From Pseudomonadota bacterium (lineage in GTDB: Bacteria; Pseudomonadota; Alphaproteobacteria; Sphingomonadales; Sphingomonadaceae), in the NCBI GenBank assembly GCA_023458055.1, contig JAEXAW010000002.1, positions 131,457 to 195,456 of the forward strand: a stretch of DNA of 64,000 nt. Direction: 5' to 3'. Positions 34,716-42,154 of this stretch are shown piece by piece. The notes beneath the pieces were generated by a model. That model saw only the letters and a list, made by a program, of their open reading frames with translations. It did not search any database and was not told the DNA's origin. The position numbers and the translations under genes are program-made. The number at the start of each line of letters is the position of its first letter. The stretch's first letter is position 1.

Positions 34716-35267
34716 ATGGATTGGTCGGAGGACAAAGCGCGACTTAGCGAACTGGGCGGAGGGATAATTACTCTTTGCGTCGCTCTGCTCGCGCTTGCCG
34801 TCCTTTCCATCGCCCAAACCGTTCTAGTCTGGCGGGTCGGCCAAAATCATCTTGCCGAATATGGGGACGATCTGGCTGGAATGGTGTATTACAAGACGGC
34901 ACTTACTGCGTTGAATGTCGTGTTGTTCTTTGTGTCTGCAGCCGCATTGTTTGTATCAAACTCGAAGTGGGCCGTAATTCTAGCGCTTGGGACTCTTGTA
35001 TTTGCTAATTTTGGCAGTCTTATGGTCCTTATGCATAGAGTTTCGGTAAATTACTGGTCTTCTTTGTCAATTTGGGAGTTGATAGGGTACGCGATTTTCT
35101 TCTCTATGATCGCGTTCCTCCTTTTCTCTAAGGACATTGAAAGAGTTTACCAGTTTGGATCGCGTAGATTTTTTACGCATGATCTCGTCAATTTGTGGCG
35201 AAAGGGACGCAATCGCCCCTCTCTCGAAGACTCTGAGGCTGATCGCCTCAATAATACGTTCAATTAA
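34716..35267 (+). CDS. four-helix membrane protein inserted between atpG and atpD
   Basis: A 183-residue inner-membrane protein, not recognised. Four hydrophobic helices are seen at about 16-42, 61-82, 86-110 and 121-142, with charged ends (MDWSEDKARLSE at the N-terminus; SKDIERVYQFGSRRFFTHDL and a basic/acidic tail at the C-terminus). The base composition is clearly lower in GC than the atp genes around it, and codon use is less biased, which suggests late acquisition. It starts 2 bp after atpG, and its stop overlaps the TAAGGA ribosome-binding site of atpD, so it is transcribed and translated within the operon. It is not an F1 subunit. Confidence 0.7.
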   Translation: MDWSEDKARLSELGGGIITLCVALLALAVLSIAQTVLVWRVGQNHLAEYGDDLAGMVYYKTALTALNVVLFFVSAAALFVSNSKWAVILALGTLVFANFGSLMVLMHRVSVNYWSSLSIWELIGYAIFFSMIAFLLFSKDIERVYQFGSRRFFTHDLVNLWRKGRNRPSLEDSEADRLNNTFN

Positions 35268-35278
35268 GGAAAATCGTC

Positions 35279-36832
35279 ATGGCAACCGCACCCAAGACCA
35301 CCAAGGCTCCGGCTAAGGCCGCTGCCACCAAGGCACCCGCTAAGGCCGCTGCGCCCAAGGCTGCTGCGAAGGCTCCCGCCAAGAAGGCCGCGACCGGCGG
35401 CAATGTCGGCAAGATCAGCCAGATCATTGGCGCGGTCGTCGATGTGAGCTTTGCGGGTGGCCAGCTCCCCGCCATTTTGTCGGCGCTTGAAACCGACAAT
35501 AACGGCCAGCGTCTCGTGCTCGAAGTGGCGCAGCATTTGGGCGAAAACACCGTGCGCACCATCGCTATGGACGCGACCGAAGGGCTTACCCGTGGTCAGG
35601 ACGTGGTCGATACCGGCGCGCAGATTTCGGTTCCGGTTGGCCCCGAAACGCTTGGCCGCATCATGAACGTCGTCGGCGATCCGATTGATGAACGTGGCCC
35701 CATCGGCGCCAAGGCTTCGGCTCCGATCCACGCCAAGGCTCCGGAATTTGTCGATCAGGCCACCGACAGCTCGATCCTCGTCACCGGCATCAAGGTTATC
35801 GACCTTCTCGCGCCTTACGCCAAAGGCGGTAAGATCGGCCTGTTCGGCGGCGCGGGCGTTGGCAAGACCGTGCTTATTCAGGAGCTCATTAATAACATCG
35901 CCAAGGGCCACGGCGGCACATCGGTATTCGCGGGCGTCGGTGAACGCACCCGTGAAGGCAACGACCTCTATCACGAATTCCTCGACGCAAACGTCATCGC
36001 CAAGGACGCGGACGGCAATGCGATTTCGGAAGGCTCCAAAGTGGCCCTCGTTTATGGCCAGATGAACGAGCCCCCGGGTGCCCGCGCGCGCGTTGCTTTG
36101 TCGGGTCTCACCATCGCCGAATATTTCCGCGATCAGGAAGGCCAGGACGTTCTGTTCTTCGTCGACAATATCTTCCGCTTTACGCAGGCTGGCGCCGAAG
36201 TGTCCGCGCTTTTGGGCCGTATTCCTTCGGCTGTGGGCTATCAGCCGACGCTCGCCACCGACATGGGCGCGCTCCAGGAACGCATCACCTCGACCAACAA
36301 GGGTTCGATTACCTCGGTGCAAGCCGTTTACGTTCCCGCGGACGATTTAACCGACCCCGCGCCGGCCACCTCCTTCGCTCACTTGGACGCGACGACCGTT
36401 CTTAACCGCGCGATTTCGGAGCTTGGCATCTATCCGGCGGTTGACCCGCTCGATTCGACCAGCCGCGTCCTCGAACCGCGCGTTGTCGGCCAAGAGCATT
36501 ATGAAACCGCGCGTAAGGTTCAGTCGACCTTGCAGAAGTATAAGTCGTTGCAGGACATCATCGCGATTCTCGGCATGGACGAGCTTTCGGAAGAAGATAA
36601 GCTCACCGTCAGCCGCGCGCGCAAAATTCAGAAGTTCCTGTCGCAGCCGTTCCACGTTGCTGAAGTCTTCACCGGCATTTCGGGCAAGTTCGTGCAGATC
36701 GAAGACACGATCCGCTCGTTCAAGGCCGTGGTTGACGGTGAATATGACCACCTCCCCGAAAACGCCTTCTACATGGTTGGTGGCATCGACGAAGCGGTCG
36801 AAAAAGCCCAGAAGATGGCTGCTGAGGCGTAA
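35279..36832 (+). CDS. atpD: ATP synthase F1 beta subunit with Ala/Lys-rich N-terminal extension
   Basis: Beta carries the catalytic sites of F1. The 517-residue chain is about 40 residues longer than usual owing to an N-terminal tract of APAKAAATK-type repeats (residues 4-38). The normal start of the fold is at VGKISQIIGAVVDVSF (about 42). The P-loop GGAGVGKTVLIQELINN, catalytic GERTREGNDLYHEF, and ALLGRIPSAVGYQPTLATDM are intact. TAAGGAAAATCGTC precedes the ATG at 35279. Lys/Ala/Pro extensions are known in some sphingomonad AtpD proteins; their role is not known. Confidence 0.97.
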   Translation: MATAPKTTKAPAKAAATKAPAKAAAPKAAAKAPAKKAATGGNVGKISQIIGAVVDVSFAGGQLPAILSALETDNNGQRLVLEVAQHLGENTVRTIAMDATEGLTRGQDVVDTGAQISVPVGPETLGRIMNVVGDPIDERGPIGAKASAPIHAKAPEFVDQATDSSILVTGIKVIDLLAPYAKGGKIGLFGGAGVGKTVLIQELINNIAKGHGGTSVFAGVGERTREGNDLYHEFLDANVIAKDADGNAISEGSKVALVYGQMNEPPGARARVALSGLTIAEYFRDQEGQDVLFFVDNIFRFTQAGAEVSALLGRIPSAVGYQPTLATDMGALQERITSTNKGSITSVQAVYVPADDLTDPAPATSFAHLDATTVLNRAISELGIYPAVDPLDSTSRVLEPRVVGQEHYETARKVQSTLQKYKSLQDIIAILGMDELSEEDKLTVSRARKIQKFLSQPFHVAEVFTGISGKFVQIEDTIRSFKAVVDGEYDHLPENAFYMVGGIDEAVEKAQKMAAEA

Positions 36833-36843
36833 GGAAATCCAAG

Positions 36844-36992
36844 CCCTCTCCCGCTTGCGGGAGAGGCAAGCAAGGCCAGCTATGCGAATAGCTGGTCGTA
36901 GCGCGGTGAGGGAATACCCTCACCAACTCCGCCTAGTCCTTCGCATAGCTCAGGACCAAGGCTCCGTATCCTCTCCCGCAAGCGGGAGAGGG
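36844..36992. repeat. 149-bp paired-palindrome element between atpD and atpC
   Basis: The left end is CCCTCTCCCGCTTGCGGGAG, followed by a CCAGCTA/TAGCTGG hairpin and GGTGAGGG. The right end is the same palindrome in inverted orientation, with its own hairpin (CCTAGTCC/GGACTAGG-like) and CCCTCACC. The design (palindrome, variable hairpin, GGTGAGGG) parallels the DUF559-unit ends (palindrome, variable hairpin, GGTGGAGGGG). Confidence 0.85.
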
Positions 36993-37006
36993 ATTAGGAT
37001 TGAAAA

Positions 37007-37264
37007 ATGGCTCTGAACTTTGAACTCGTAACCCCGGAAAAGCTGGTCCGTTCGGATAATGTCCATATGGTCGTCGTGCCCGGCAGCGAGGGTGATTTTG
37101 GCGTGCTGGAAGGCCATGCGCCTTTCATGTCCACGGTGCGTGATGGCGATGTGCAAATCTATGCCAGCGCAGGCGCAGCGCCTGAAATCATCCGCGTGGA
37201 AGGCGGCTTTGCCGAAGTTAACGAAAAGGGGCTGACGATTTTGGCGGAACGCGTCGTCGCGTAA
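37007..37264 (+). CDS. atpC: ATP synthase F1 epsilon subunit
   Basis: Epsilon couples rotation to Fo and can inhibit hydrolysis. The 85-residue product contains only the N-terminal beta-sandwich (NFELVTPEKLVRSDNVHMVV, GDFGVLEGHAPFMSTVRDGD, GGFAEVNEKGLTILAERVV). It lacks the C-terminal helical hairpin that gives inhibition in E. coli, a short form also seen in other alphaproteobacteria. It is the last gene of the operon, 174 bp after atpD because of the inserted element, and is followed by a strong terminator. Confidence 0.95.
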   Translation: MALNFELVTPEKLVRSDNVHMVVVPGSEGDFGVLEGHAPFMSTVRDGDVQIYASAGAAPEIIRVEGGFAEVNEKGLTILAERVVA

Positions 37265-37288
37265 GGCGCGCGGTCATTGCAACCGATT

Positions 37289-37316
37289 AAAAGGGCGCTC
37301 GCGGGCGCCCTTTTTT
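37289..37316 (+). terminator. Rho-independent terminator of the atp operon
   Basis: AAAGGGCGC (37290-37298) pairs with GCGCCCTTT (37305-37313) around a 6-nt loop, and a T run reaches 37316. Confidence 0.95.
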
Positions 37317-37541
37317 ATGGGCTGAATATACCCTGCTCTGTTCGCGCTGGCGAACGGGGTCAGGATAGCGCCGGATTGTCCATGCCCAGGTGCGCAAAAT
37401 TCCCCTTCCCTCTCTGCGCATTTTGCAATTGTTTTACATCCATTAGGAACTTGTCAAAGTTTACCCGTTATTCACCAGACTCGTAAGCAATTGGTTCGGT
37501 GGCGCGATCAGGTCCTGATCGCACAAAAACGGGGTGACATG

Positions 37542-39062
37542 ATGAGTGCTTTTGGACGCAAGGCTGGACTTTCTGCGGCACGCCCGGCCTTTGGTGTAGC
37601 AAAACCGATGCAGGGCGGCGCACAAAATGGTGGTCCGCGCGGCGTTCCTCAACCGATGGGCGGTGAACAATTCCCGCCGCTCGACACTGTCCCTGGCGCT
37701 GTCGATGCCCCGCCCGCCGCCCCGGCGCAGGAGGATGCGCTCACCCGACTTGCCGCGCGTGCCTCTGCCGAGCATCTTGAACAGGAAAAGCCGCAAGGCT
37801 TTGAAGCCTCGGTCCACAAGATCAAGGAACAGGTGCTTCCCCGCCTGCTCGAACGCGTCGACCCGGAAGCGGCCGCGTCGCTCAACAAGGAAGAGCTTAC
37901 CGAGGAATTCCGCCCGATCATCATGGAAGTGCTGGCGGAGCTCAAGTTTACGCTCAACCGCCGCGAACAATTCGCGCTTGAAAAAGTGCTGGTTGACGAG
38001 CTGCTCGGCTTTGGTCCGCTCGAAGAATTGCTCAACGATCCGGATATTTCCGATATCATGGTCAACGGCCCCGAGCAGACCTATATCGAAAAAAAGGGTA
38101 AGCTGCAGATCGCGCCGATCCAGTTCCGCGACGAGGAACATCTGTTCCAGATTGCACAGCGCATCGTCAACCAGGTCGGCCGCCGCGTCGACCAAACCAC
38201 CCCGCTCGCCGACGCCCGCTTGAAGGATGGCTCTCGTGTGAACGTGATCGTGCCGCCGCTTTCCTTGCGCGGCACCGCGATCTCAATTCGTAAATTCTCG
38301 GCCAAGCCGATCACGCTCGATATGCTCAAAGGCTTCGGCGCGATGAGCGAGAAAATGTGTACCGCGCTCAAAATTGCGGGCGCGTGCCGGTTCAACATCG
38401 TCATCTCGGGCGGTACCGGTTCGGGTAAGACGACCATGCTCAACGCGCTTTCCAAGATGATCGACCCCGGCGAGCGCGTGCTGACCATCGAGGACGCGGC
38501 AGAATTGCGCTTGCAGCAGCCGCACTGGTTGCCGCTCGAAACCCGTCCGCCGAACCTTGAAGGGCAAGGCGCGATCACCATCGGTGACCTTGTGAAGAAC
38601 GCCCTGCGTATGCGTCCTGACCGCATCATCCTCGGGGAAATTCGCGGGAGCGAGTGTTTCGACTTGCTCGCCGCGATGAACACCGGCCACGATGGTTCCA
38701 TGTGTACGCTCCACGCCAACAGCCCGCGCGAATGCCTTGGCCGTATGGAAAACATGATTTTGATGGGCGACATCAAAATTCCCAAGGAAGCGATCTCGCG
38801 CCAGATTGCGGAGTCGGTCGATTTGATCGTTCAGGTCAAGCGTCTGCGCGACGGTTCACGCCGGGTCACCCAGATCACCGAGGTTATCGGGATGGAAGGC
38901 GACGTGATTGTGACGCAGGACTTGTTCAAGTTCGAATATCTCGACGAAAGCCCCGACGGCAAGATCATGGGCGAATATCGCCCCGGTGGCTTGCGTCCCT
39001 ACACGCTCGAAAAAGCGCGCCAGTTCGGCTTCGACCAGCCGTTTTTAGAAGCCTGTTTGTAA
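37542..39062 (+). CDS. cpaF: CpaF/TadA-type secretion ATPase
   Basis: A 506-residue type II/IV secretion ATPase of the CpaF subfamily, which powers Tad/Flp pilus assembly. A Pro/Gly-rich N-terminus (about 1-60) precedes the helical N-domain and the ATPase core. Walker A is GGTGSGKTT (about 290-298). The Asp-box region is LTIEDAAELRLQQPHWLPLE, and RMRPDRIILGEIRGSECFDL carries Walker B. HDGSMCTLHANSPRECL is the His box. ATG 37542 (MSAFGRKAG) or the adjacent ATG 37539 is the likely start. No other cpa/tad genes are adjacent, so this copy is separated from its usual cluster. Confidence 0.93.
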   Translation: MSAFGRKAGLSAARPAFGVAKPMQGGAQNGGPRGVPQPMGGEQFPPLDTVPGAVDAPPAAPAQEDALTRLAARASAEHLEQEKPQGFEASVHKIKEQVLPRLLERVDPEAAASLNKEELTEEFRPIIMEVLAELKFTLNRREQFALEKVLVDELLGFGPLEELLNDPDISDIMVNGPEQTYIEKKGKLQIAPIQFRDEEHLFQIAQRIVNQVGRRVDQTTPLADARLKDGSRVNVIVPPLSLRGTAISIRKFSAKPITLDMLKGFGAMSEKMCTALKIAGACRFNIVISGGTGSGKTTMLNALSKMIDPGERVLTIEDAAELRLQQPHWLPLETRPPNLEGQGAITIGDLVKNALRMRPDRIILGEIRGSECFDLLAAMNTGHDGSMCTLHANSPRECLGRMENMILMGDIKIPKEAISRQIAESVDLIVQVKRLRDGSRRVTQITEVIGMEGDVIVTQDLFKFEYLDESPDGKIMGEYRPGGLRPYTLEKARQFGFDQPFLEACL

Positions 39063-39098
39063 GGGTTTAGAAGGTAACCACCGGAACTCCCGTCCCCC

Positions 39099-39120
39099 AC
39101 CCTCCCTTTTGAGGGAGGGT
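39099..39120. terminator. GC hairpin between cpaF and the convergent small membrane gene
   Basis: ACCCTCCC (39099-39106) pairs with GGGAGGGT (39113-39120) around TTTTGA. It is a near copy of the hairpin at 27497-27516. Confidence 0.6.
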
Positions 39121-39147
39121 CAAAGGGCCAAGCGCAGCGCGCGAACT

Positions 39148-39378
39148 TTACCCCTTTAACGCGTAAATCAAGGCGCCGAAGCTCACGAACATCGCGCACA
39201 TGAAAACCCCCTGCCAAGGCATGAAACCGATGCGGTTGATGTCGGTGCGGCGGCTGCGGCGGCGGTCGGCGAGGGACGCGATGATTGCGACCCCCAACGC
39301 TGCGATCGCGACGGCTGCTGCGGGGTGAAAGGTGATCCAGTTGGTCGCGCTTTCGACCGCAGGCGGGGTCGGCATCAT
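39148..39378 (-). CDS. small two-helix membrane protein, function unknown
   Basis: A 76-residue protein beginning MMPTPPAVESATNWITFHPA. Two hydrophobic helices are seen (AAVAIAALGVAIIASLAD; WQGVFMCAMFVSFGALIYAL), separated by a basic loop DRRRSRRTDIN. Its ATG overlaps the stop of the preceding gene (ATGA at 39378-39375); ATG 39375 is an alternative. No family was recognised. It lies at the 3' end of the liu gene run, probably translated from the same message. Confidence 0.6.
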   Translation of the reverse strand: MMPTPPAVESATNWITFHPAAAVAIAALGVAIIASLADRRRSRRTDINRIGFMPWQGVFMCAMFVSFGALIYALKG

Positions 39379-39686
39379 GATGCCCGCGCCTTTCGCACCA
39401 GTGCGCTGAGGCTCATCAGCACCACATACCAAAAGGCCAGATTGGCTATAAACGCCTCTATCCGGATATCATCTTCAATGCCGATCTGGTGCGGCACCGA
39501 TGTTGCCGTGCTATCGGCTATCCACGGCGCGGGCCAACCGCCCGTGAGGCGCGGCTTCACCATATCATTGAGCGTGCCCATATTGCCATAGACCGCGACT
39601 TCCTGGTCGCTGCGTTGGATTTTGGCGCTGGCGATGGTCAGCAGCAACGCCGCAAGCAACAGGCCAAAGTAGCGCGCCATGCTCAC
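39375..39686 (-). CDS. small membrane/exported protein, function unknown
   Basis: A 103-residue protein. The N-terminus MARYFGLLLAALLLTIASA looks like a signal peptide or membrane anchor. A polar middle (VYGNMGTLNDMVKPRLTGGW, PHQIGIEDDIRIEAFI) is followed by a second hydrophobic helix (ANLAFWYVVLMSLSALV) and a basic end. GTG 39686 overlaps the liuD stop (GTGA), giving coupled translation; ATG 39680 is an alternative start. The next small membrane gene overlaps its stop. Its association with leucine catabolism may be only positional. Confidence 0.6.
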   Translation of the reverse strand: MSMARYFGLLLAALLLTIASAKIQRSDQEVAVYGNMGTLNDMVKPRLTGGWPAPWIADSTATSVPHQIGIEDDIRIEAFIANLAFWYVVLMSLSALVRKARAS

Positions 39687-41584
39687 GCCGCCTTATCCGC
39701 CTCGACCTTGACCAGCAAGGCTTCGACCTGCACCTGATCGCCCTCGGCGGCGTTTAATTCCGCGACCGTGCCATCGAATGGCGCGACGAGGCTATGCTCC
39801 ATTTTCATCGCTTCCAATGTGAGCAATTTCTGCCCCTTCACCACCTTGTCGCCTGCTGCCACCGCGACCGCGATGATCTTGCCCGGCATGGGGGAAAGGA
39901 TGGCGCCGCTGCCCGCGCCCGCTCCGCCGCCCCCGCCGCGTGGTTCATAAAGACGGAACGCGCGGTAATCGCCGCCATATTTCATGACCAGCGGGTTCTT
40001 GCCCCAATCCTTGAACTTGCGCTTGGGCTTTTTGGTGAGGTCGACAACATGGACCTCGCCATGGTCATCAATCAGGCACAGCTCGGCGCGGCCCGGGCCG
40101 TTCATGCGGAAGCCCCGGCTGTCGCGCCACGGACGGCCCGGCTTTTTCTTGGGGAAGAGTTTAAGTTCATCCGCCGCGTGCGCCGCCATATCGGCGAGCG
40201 GCAGCTTGGCTTCGAGCAGTTCATCGGCATGGCGGTCGATGAAGCCGGTGTCGATTTCCGCCGCCCGGAATTCTTTCATCCTGAGCGCGCGGGCGACAAA
40301 GCCGAGATTGGTCTTGAGCGGCCAGATCATCGTGCGCTCGCAAACTTCCGCGAGCTGGTCAATCGCCTCCCAGCGCGCTTCGGCATGGACGATAATCTTG
40401 CCGAGCATCGGGTCATAATAAGGCGTCACCTCGTCATGCCAGTTGACGCCCATATCATAGCGCGGATCAAGCCCCGGACGCGCACGCGGCAGCTTGAAAT
40501 GGTCGAGTCGCCCGATGCTTGGCAAGAACCCCTTGGCCGGGTCTTCGGCATAAAGCCGCGCTTCGATGGCATGGCCGTTAATCGACAATTCTTCCTGTTT
40601 GCGCGGAAGCGGTTCTCCGCTCGCGACGCGCAATTGCCATTCGACCAGATCCTGTCCGGTAATCTCCTCGGTCACGGGGTGCTCGACCTGGAGCCGTGTG
40701 TTCATTTCCATGAACCAGATGCGATCCGCGCGCAGCCCTTCGGAGGCATCGGCGATGAACTCGATGGTCCCTGCGCCGACATAATCGACCGCGCGCGCCG
40801 CATCGGTCGCGGCCTTGCAAACCGCTTGGCGGGTCGCTTCATCCATGCCGGGTGCGGGCGCTTCCTCGATCACCTTCTGGTGGCGGCGCTGGAGCGAGCA
40901 ATCACGCTCGAACAGATGGACGATATTGCCGTGGGTATCGCCGAACACCTGCACCTCAATATGGCGGGGCGAGAGGATATATTTTTCGATCAGCACCACA
41001 TCATTGCCGAACGCGGCCAAAGCCTCGCGCTGGCACGAGGCAAGCGCCTCGGCGAAATCTTCGGCGCGGTCAACGCGGCGCATCCCCTTGCCGCCCCCGC
41101 CCGCGACCGCCTTGATGAGTACGGGGTAACCAATGGCATCGGCTTCTTTCTGTAGGCGCGCAAGGCTTTGATCCTCGCCAAGATAACCCGGCGTCACGGG
41201 CACGCCCGCATCGGCCATGAGTTGTTTCGCCGCGTCTTTCAGCCCCATCGCGATGATGGACGCCGGGCGGGGCCCCACCCAGATGAGGCCAGCGTCGGTG
41301 ACGGCCTGAGCAAATTCCGCATTCTCGGACAGGAAACCGTAACCAGGATGGATCGCCTCCGCGCCGGTTTCTTGAGCGGCGGCAATGATCTTCTCGCCCA
41401 ACAGATAGGATTCGCGCGCAGACGGAGGCCCGATCAACACCGCCTCATCGGCCATGCGGACATGGAGCGCACTGGCATCAGCTTCGGAATAGACCGCCGC
41501 AGTGCGGATGCCGAGCTTCTTCGCGGTACGGATGATCCGACAGGCAATCTCGCCACGGTTGGCGATGAGGAGGGATTTGATCAT
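39683..41584 (-). CDS. liuD: methylcrotonyl-CoA carboxylase biotin-containing alpha subunit
   Basis: This subunit carboxylates its own biotin and, with LiuB, converts 3-methylcrotonyl-CoA to 3-methylglutaconyl-CoA in leucine breakdown. The 633-residue chain has the biotin carboxylase domain (LLIANRGEIACRIIRTAKKL, ATP-binding KAVAGGGGKGMRRV, EKYILSPRHIEVQVFGD, FMEMNTRLQVEHPVTEEITG). The C-terminal biotinyl domain has the Lys in EAMKMEHS, after a Gly-rich hinge. Its start ATG at 41584 overlaps the stop of the DUF559 gene. The neighbouring liuB and liuA favour methylcrotonyl-CoA over propionyl-CoA. Confidence 0.9.
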   Translation of the reverse strand: MIKSLLIANRGEIACRIIRTAKKLGIRTAAVYSEADASALHVRMADEAVLIGPPSARESYLLGEKIIAAAQETGAEAIHPGYGFLSENAEFAQAVTDAGLIWVGPRPASIIAMGLKDAAKQLMADAGVPVTPGYLGEDQSLARLQKEADAIGYPVLIKAVAGGGGKGMRRVDRAEDFAEALASCQREALAAFGNDVVLIEKYILSPRHIEVQVFGDTHGNIVHLFERDCSLQRRHQKVIEEAPAPGMDEATRQAVCKAATDAARAVDYVGAGTIEFIADASEGLRADRIWFMEMNTRLQVEHPVTEEITGQDLVEWQLRVASGEPLPRKQEELSINGHAIEARLYAEDPAKGFLPSIGRLDHFKLPRARPGLDPRYDMGVNWHDEVTPYYDPMLGKIIVHAEARWEAIDQLAEVCERTMIWPLKTNLGFVARALRMKEFRAAEIDTGFIDRHADELLEAKLPLADMAAHAADELKLFPKKKPGRPWRDSRGFRMNGPGRAELCLIDDHGEVHVVDLTKKPKRKFKDWGKNPLVMKYGGDYRAFRLYEPRGGGGGAGAGSGAILSPMPGKIIAVAVAAGDKVVKGQKLLTLEAMKMEHSLVAPFDGTVAELNAAEGDQVQVEALLVKVEADKAA

Positions 41585-42078
41585 ATTTCCGTCTTTCCAA
41601 ATTCCTCCCCGGAACGGGGAGGGGGACCATCCGAAGGATGGTGGAGGGGATTACGCGCGCGACACTGATCCATCAGATACACTATCACGCCGTCCATATT
41701 ATTGAGCACGTCGCGCGCAGCAATCCGAACGGTGGCATAGCCGCTCGCAGCCAGCCATTTGTCGCGCTTGATATCCTGAAAGTGGCGGTCTTCGCCATCA
41801 TGTGCCGCGCCATCAATTTCAATCGCGAGCTTTGCGCTCATACAGACAAAGTCTAGGATATAAACGCCTGCTGCATGCTGGCGCCGGAATTTATAGCCAC
41901 CGGGGCGTTTCTTTAATTCGCGCCACAACAATCCTTCCGGCAAGGACAATTGCTTGCGCAATTCGCGCGCGCGGACGACAGTGCGAGATGTCCCGGTTAG
42001 CGCCACGCAATCCCCTCCACCCCGCTGCTGCGCAGCGCGGTCCCCCTCCCCGTTCCGTGGAGGAATTGTTCGCGGCAT
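41581..42078 (-). CDS. DUF559 (Vsr-like endonuclease fold) protein, copy A
   Basis: A 165-residue protein. Its core is about 110 residues: RARELRKQLSLPEGLLWREL, KRPGGYKFRRQ, YILDFVC, LAIEIDGAAHD and later RIAARDVLNNMDGVI. LPE-x-LLW, DF-x-C and E-x-DG-x-x-H are the acidic positions of the PD-(D/E)XK/Vsr-like fold, all present. About 45 N-terminal and 23 C-terminal residues are translated from the flanking repeat (NPLHHPSDGPPPRSGEEFG). ATG 42078 follows GGAGG supplied by another repeat copy. The stop TGA overlaps the liuD ATG. A GTG at 42006, at the core edge, is an alternative start. The cellular role is unknown. Confidence 0.75.
   Translation of the reverse strand: MPRTIPPRNGEGDRAAQQRGGGDCVALTGTSRTVVRARELRKQLSLPEGLLWRELKKRPGGYKFRRQHAAGVYILDFVCMSAKLAIEIDGAAHDGEDRHFQDIKRDKWLAASGYATVRIAARDVLNNMDGVIVYLMDQCRARNPLHHPSDGPPPRSGEEFGKTEI
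41602..42065. mobile_element. repeat-bounded DUF559 unit A (464 bp)
   Basis: The left end begins TTCCTCCCCGGAACGGGGAG and continues GGGGACC, a CCATCC-GAA-GGATGG hairpin and GGTGGAGGGG. The right end, read on the opposite strand, begins TTCCTCCACGGAACGGGGAG with GGGGACC, a different hairpin (CGCTGC/GCAGCG) and GGTGGAGGGG. So the ends are inverted, near-identical (one mismatch in the first 27 bases), and enclose only the DUF559 core. No target duplication is obvious; AATT flanks both ends. Mobility is inferred. Confidence 0.55.
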
Positions 42079-42086
42079 ACACCAAA

Positions 42087-42134
42087 TTCCTCCCCGGCAC
42101 GGGGAGGTGGCGCGCCATAGGCGTGACGGAGGGG
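42087..42134. repeat. single palindromic repeat next to DUF559 unit A
   Basis: It reads TTCCTCCCCGGCACGGGGAG then GTGGCGCGCC and GCGTGACGGAGGGG. This is the same variant as the left end of the 28620-28834 element. On the minus strand its terminal GGGGAGGAA lies 10 bases before ATG 42078 and can act as a ribosome-binding site for the DUF559 gene. Confidence 0.8.
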
Positions 42135-42154
42135 ATTGAGGACGCGACCCATCC

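Noticed and set aside
39794..41155. A 453-codon open frame antisense to liuD
   Set aside because: liuD has complete biotin carboxylase motifs. The antisense product is Arg/His-rich, typical of reversed coding sequence.
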